From NCBI GenBank assembly GCA_025057335.1, contig JANWXG010000039.1, positions 1-14,770 of the forward strand: 14,770 bases of DNA. Direction: 5' to 3'. The stretch comes from a bacterium (GTDB taxonomy: Bacteria; Armatimonadota; HRBIN16). Positions 13,719 through 14,770 of this stretch are shown here, in pieces (position 1 is the stretch's first letter; each line of letters opens with the position of its first letter). The translations under genes were made by a program, and so were the position numbers. The notes under the pieces are model-generated. The model was given only the letters and a program-made list of their open reading frames with translations. It made no database searches and was not told the origin of the DNA.

Positions 13719-14770
13719 GTACCTTTGACCCACACGAAGACCTGTATGCGCTACTAGAGGTACCGCCCGACGCCACAGACGAGCAGATACGCGAGCAGTA
13801 CCGCAAGCTGGTGCAGCATTACTTATGGGACCGTGAGAAGTTCGCCCGCCTCAACCGCGCCTTCGAGGTGCTGAGCAACCCGCAACTGCGCGCGGAGTAC
13901 GACAAGCAGGCAGCGATTGCACGCCCGCGCCCCGCTGCCAGCACGCTAGCGGCGCCGCCCCCAGAGCCTGCCCCCAGTGCAGTGGTGCCGACGGTCATCG
14001 GCGCGCCCGCTCCCGACCTGCAGGCAACCCAGCAGATATCGGACGTGCAACGCACGCAGATGGGCGTGCGCGTCACGTGCCCTGTGTGCAAAGCGGAAAC
14101 CTCGGCGATAGACGGCTACTGCGAGGAGTGCGGCTTTGCGCTGGAAGGGGCGGAAGGAGTACAAGAGTTGCCCTCTGTGGAGATGCCCGAGCTGCCCACG
14201 CTGGTGGACGCGGCGGGCACGGTGTACACCCTCCGTCCGGGCGTGAACACGGTCGGGCGGCTCAATGCGGACGTGTTGCTGAGCGACCCCAGCGTGTCGC
14301 GCAGCCACGCGCGTATCACCGTGCAGGACGGCACGGTGACCATTGAAGACGTGGGCAGCACCAACGGTACGTTCGTCAACGGACAGAAGCTCACACCGCA
14401 GGTGCCCGTGACGCTGGGCGACGGCGCGGAAATCGCCTTCGGTGGCACGAAGTTGACCCTACGCATCCCCGGCGCTGCGCCTGCGCCCTCCGCTGCTGAG
14501 CCGCCCCTCGCCTCCTCTGCGCCCGTTACCCAGTCGCTGACGGTCTCGGCAGACGAGGGGACGACTACGGAAACGGCTGCAGAGGTGGAGAGGGAGGTAG
14601 TGGCATACTGGTGCAGCGATGATGGCGCGATGCGCATCCCTCTCTCCCCCGGCATGTACACCATCGGACGCCGACCCAGCAACCACATCGTCATCCCCGA
14701 CCCCTACGTCTCCGGCAACCACGCGGTCTTAATAGTAGAACCTACTGGAGCAAACATCGAGGACGTGGGC
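13715..14770 (+). CDS. J-like/zinc-ribbon/double-FHA protein (truncated by window end)
   Basis: At least 352 aa, open at the right edge. Residues 8-64 are like a DnaJ J domain (LYALLEVPPDATDEQI, YRKLV, then FARLNRAFEVLSNPQLRAEYD), but the HPD motif needed to stimulate DnaK is replaced by HYLWD and the loop is short. A proline/alanine-rich linker (70-118) contains PTVIGAP (92-98), T-Q-Q-I (105-108) and RTQMG. A zinc ribbon follows: CPVC (122-125) and CEEC (136-139). FHA domain 1 spans about 170-250, with GR (181-182), SRSH (195-198) and GSTNGTFVNG. FHA domain 2 begins about 306, with GRRPSNHIVI (318-327) and SGNH, and is cut by the window end. FHA domains bind phosphothreonine peptides. ATG 13715 overlaps the VWA stop (ATGA). 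I infer a phospho-dependent adaptor; a kinase is expected nearby. Confidence 0.88.
   Translation, partial: MSTFDPHEDLYALLEVPPDATDEQIREQYRKLVQHYLWDREKFARLNRAFEVLSNPQLRAEYDKQAAIARPRPAASTLAAPPPEPAPSAVVPTVIGAPAPDLQATQQISDVQRTQMGVRVTCPVCKAETSAIDGYCEECGFALEGAEGVQELPSVEMPELPTLVDAAGTVYTLRPGVNTVGRLNADVLLSDPSVSRSHARITVQDGTVTIEDVGSTNGTFVNGQKLTPQVPVTLGDGAEIAFGGTKLTLRIPGAAPAPSAAEPPLASSAPVTQSLTVSADEGTTTETAAEVEREVVAYWCSDDGAMRIPLSPGMYTIGRRPSNHIVIPDPYVSGNHAVLIVEPTGANIEDVG

Overview
The window is GC-rich bacterial chromosome (my impression, not measured) with long gene blocks separated by gaps full of small palindromic repeats. Family content is a RhaS-type sugar importer, a GntR/LacI hybrid regulator, a lone UgpC/MsmK-type ATPase, a family-4 Fe-S uracil-DNA glycosylase and a VWA + FHA gene pair. 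That would fit a free-living, possibly thermophilic bacterium such as an Armatimonadota or related lineage. This is an impression from gene content, not a taxonomic assignment.

Layout. 1-227: REP-like hairpin, a possible truncated divergent ORF, and a near-consensus promoter followed by an inverted repeat. 228-1313 (+): GntR-LacI hybrid sugar regulator. 1434-1712 (+): small unknown ORF resembling a degenerate resolvase N-terminus. 1709-2815 (-): UgpC/MsmK-type sugar-importer ATPase with its own promoter. 3012-3773 (+): TSUP (TauE/SafE) anion permease. 3913-6948 (+): two-gene ABC system of the NitT/TauT class, made of a fused double permease and an ATPase with a C-terminal AAA-associated extension, with no binding protein. 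6949-7455: repeat-filled gap between convergent operons, including a 37-bp tandem array. 10386-7456 (-): RhaS-like binding lipoprotein and two RbsC/RhaP/RhaQ-type permeases, tightly overlapped, with no ATPase. 10545-11697 (+): HIT-family Ap4A-phosphorylase-like protein overlapping a type-4 uracil-DNA glycosylase. 11698-12365: second repeat-filled gap. 12366-14770 (+): VWA-domain protein coupled by ATGA to a J-like/zinc-ribbon/double-FHA protein that runs off the window.

How it works together. The left half is carbohydrate and anion transport plus regulation. The RhaS-type importer needs an RbsA/RhaT-type ATPase from elsewhere, and the UgpC-type ATPase presumably serves CUT1 importers elsewhere. 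The right end looks like part of a phosphothreonine signalling module. FHA domains sit beside a MIDAS-containing VWA protein, and both proteins carry short T-Q-Q-I tracts that match the pT-x-x-I type of FHA ligand. A Ser/Thr kinase and PP2C phosphatase would be expected beyond the right edge.

The most striking non-coding signal is a set of at least three families of intergenic hairpins. Two carry a GTAG or GGAG tetranucleotide 5' of the palindrome, the architecture of REP elements mobilised by RAYT transposases. Stems vary between copies with compensatory changes.
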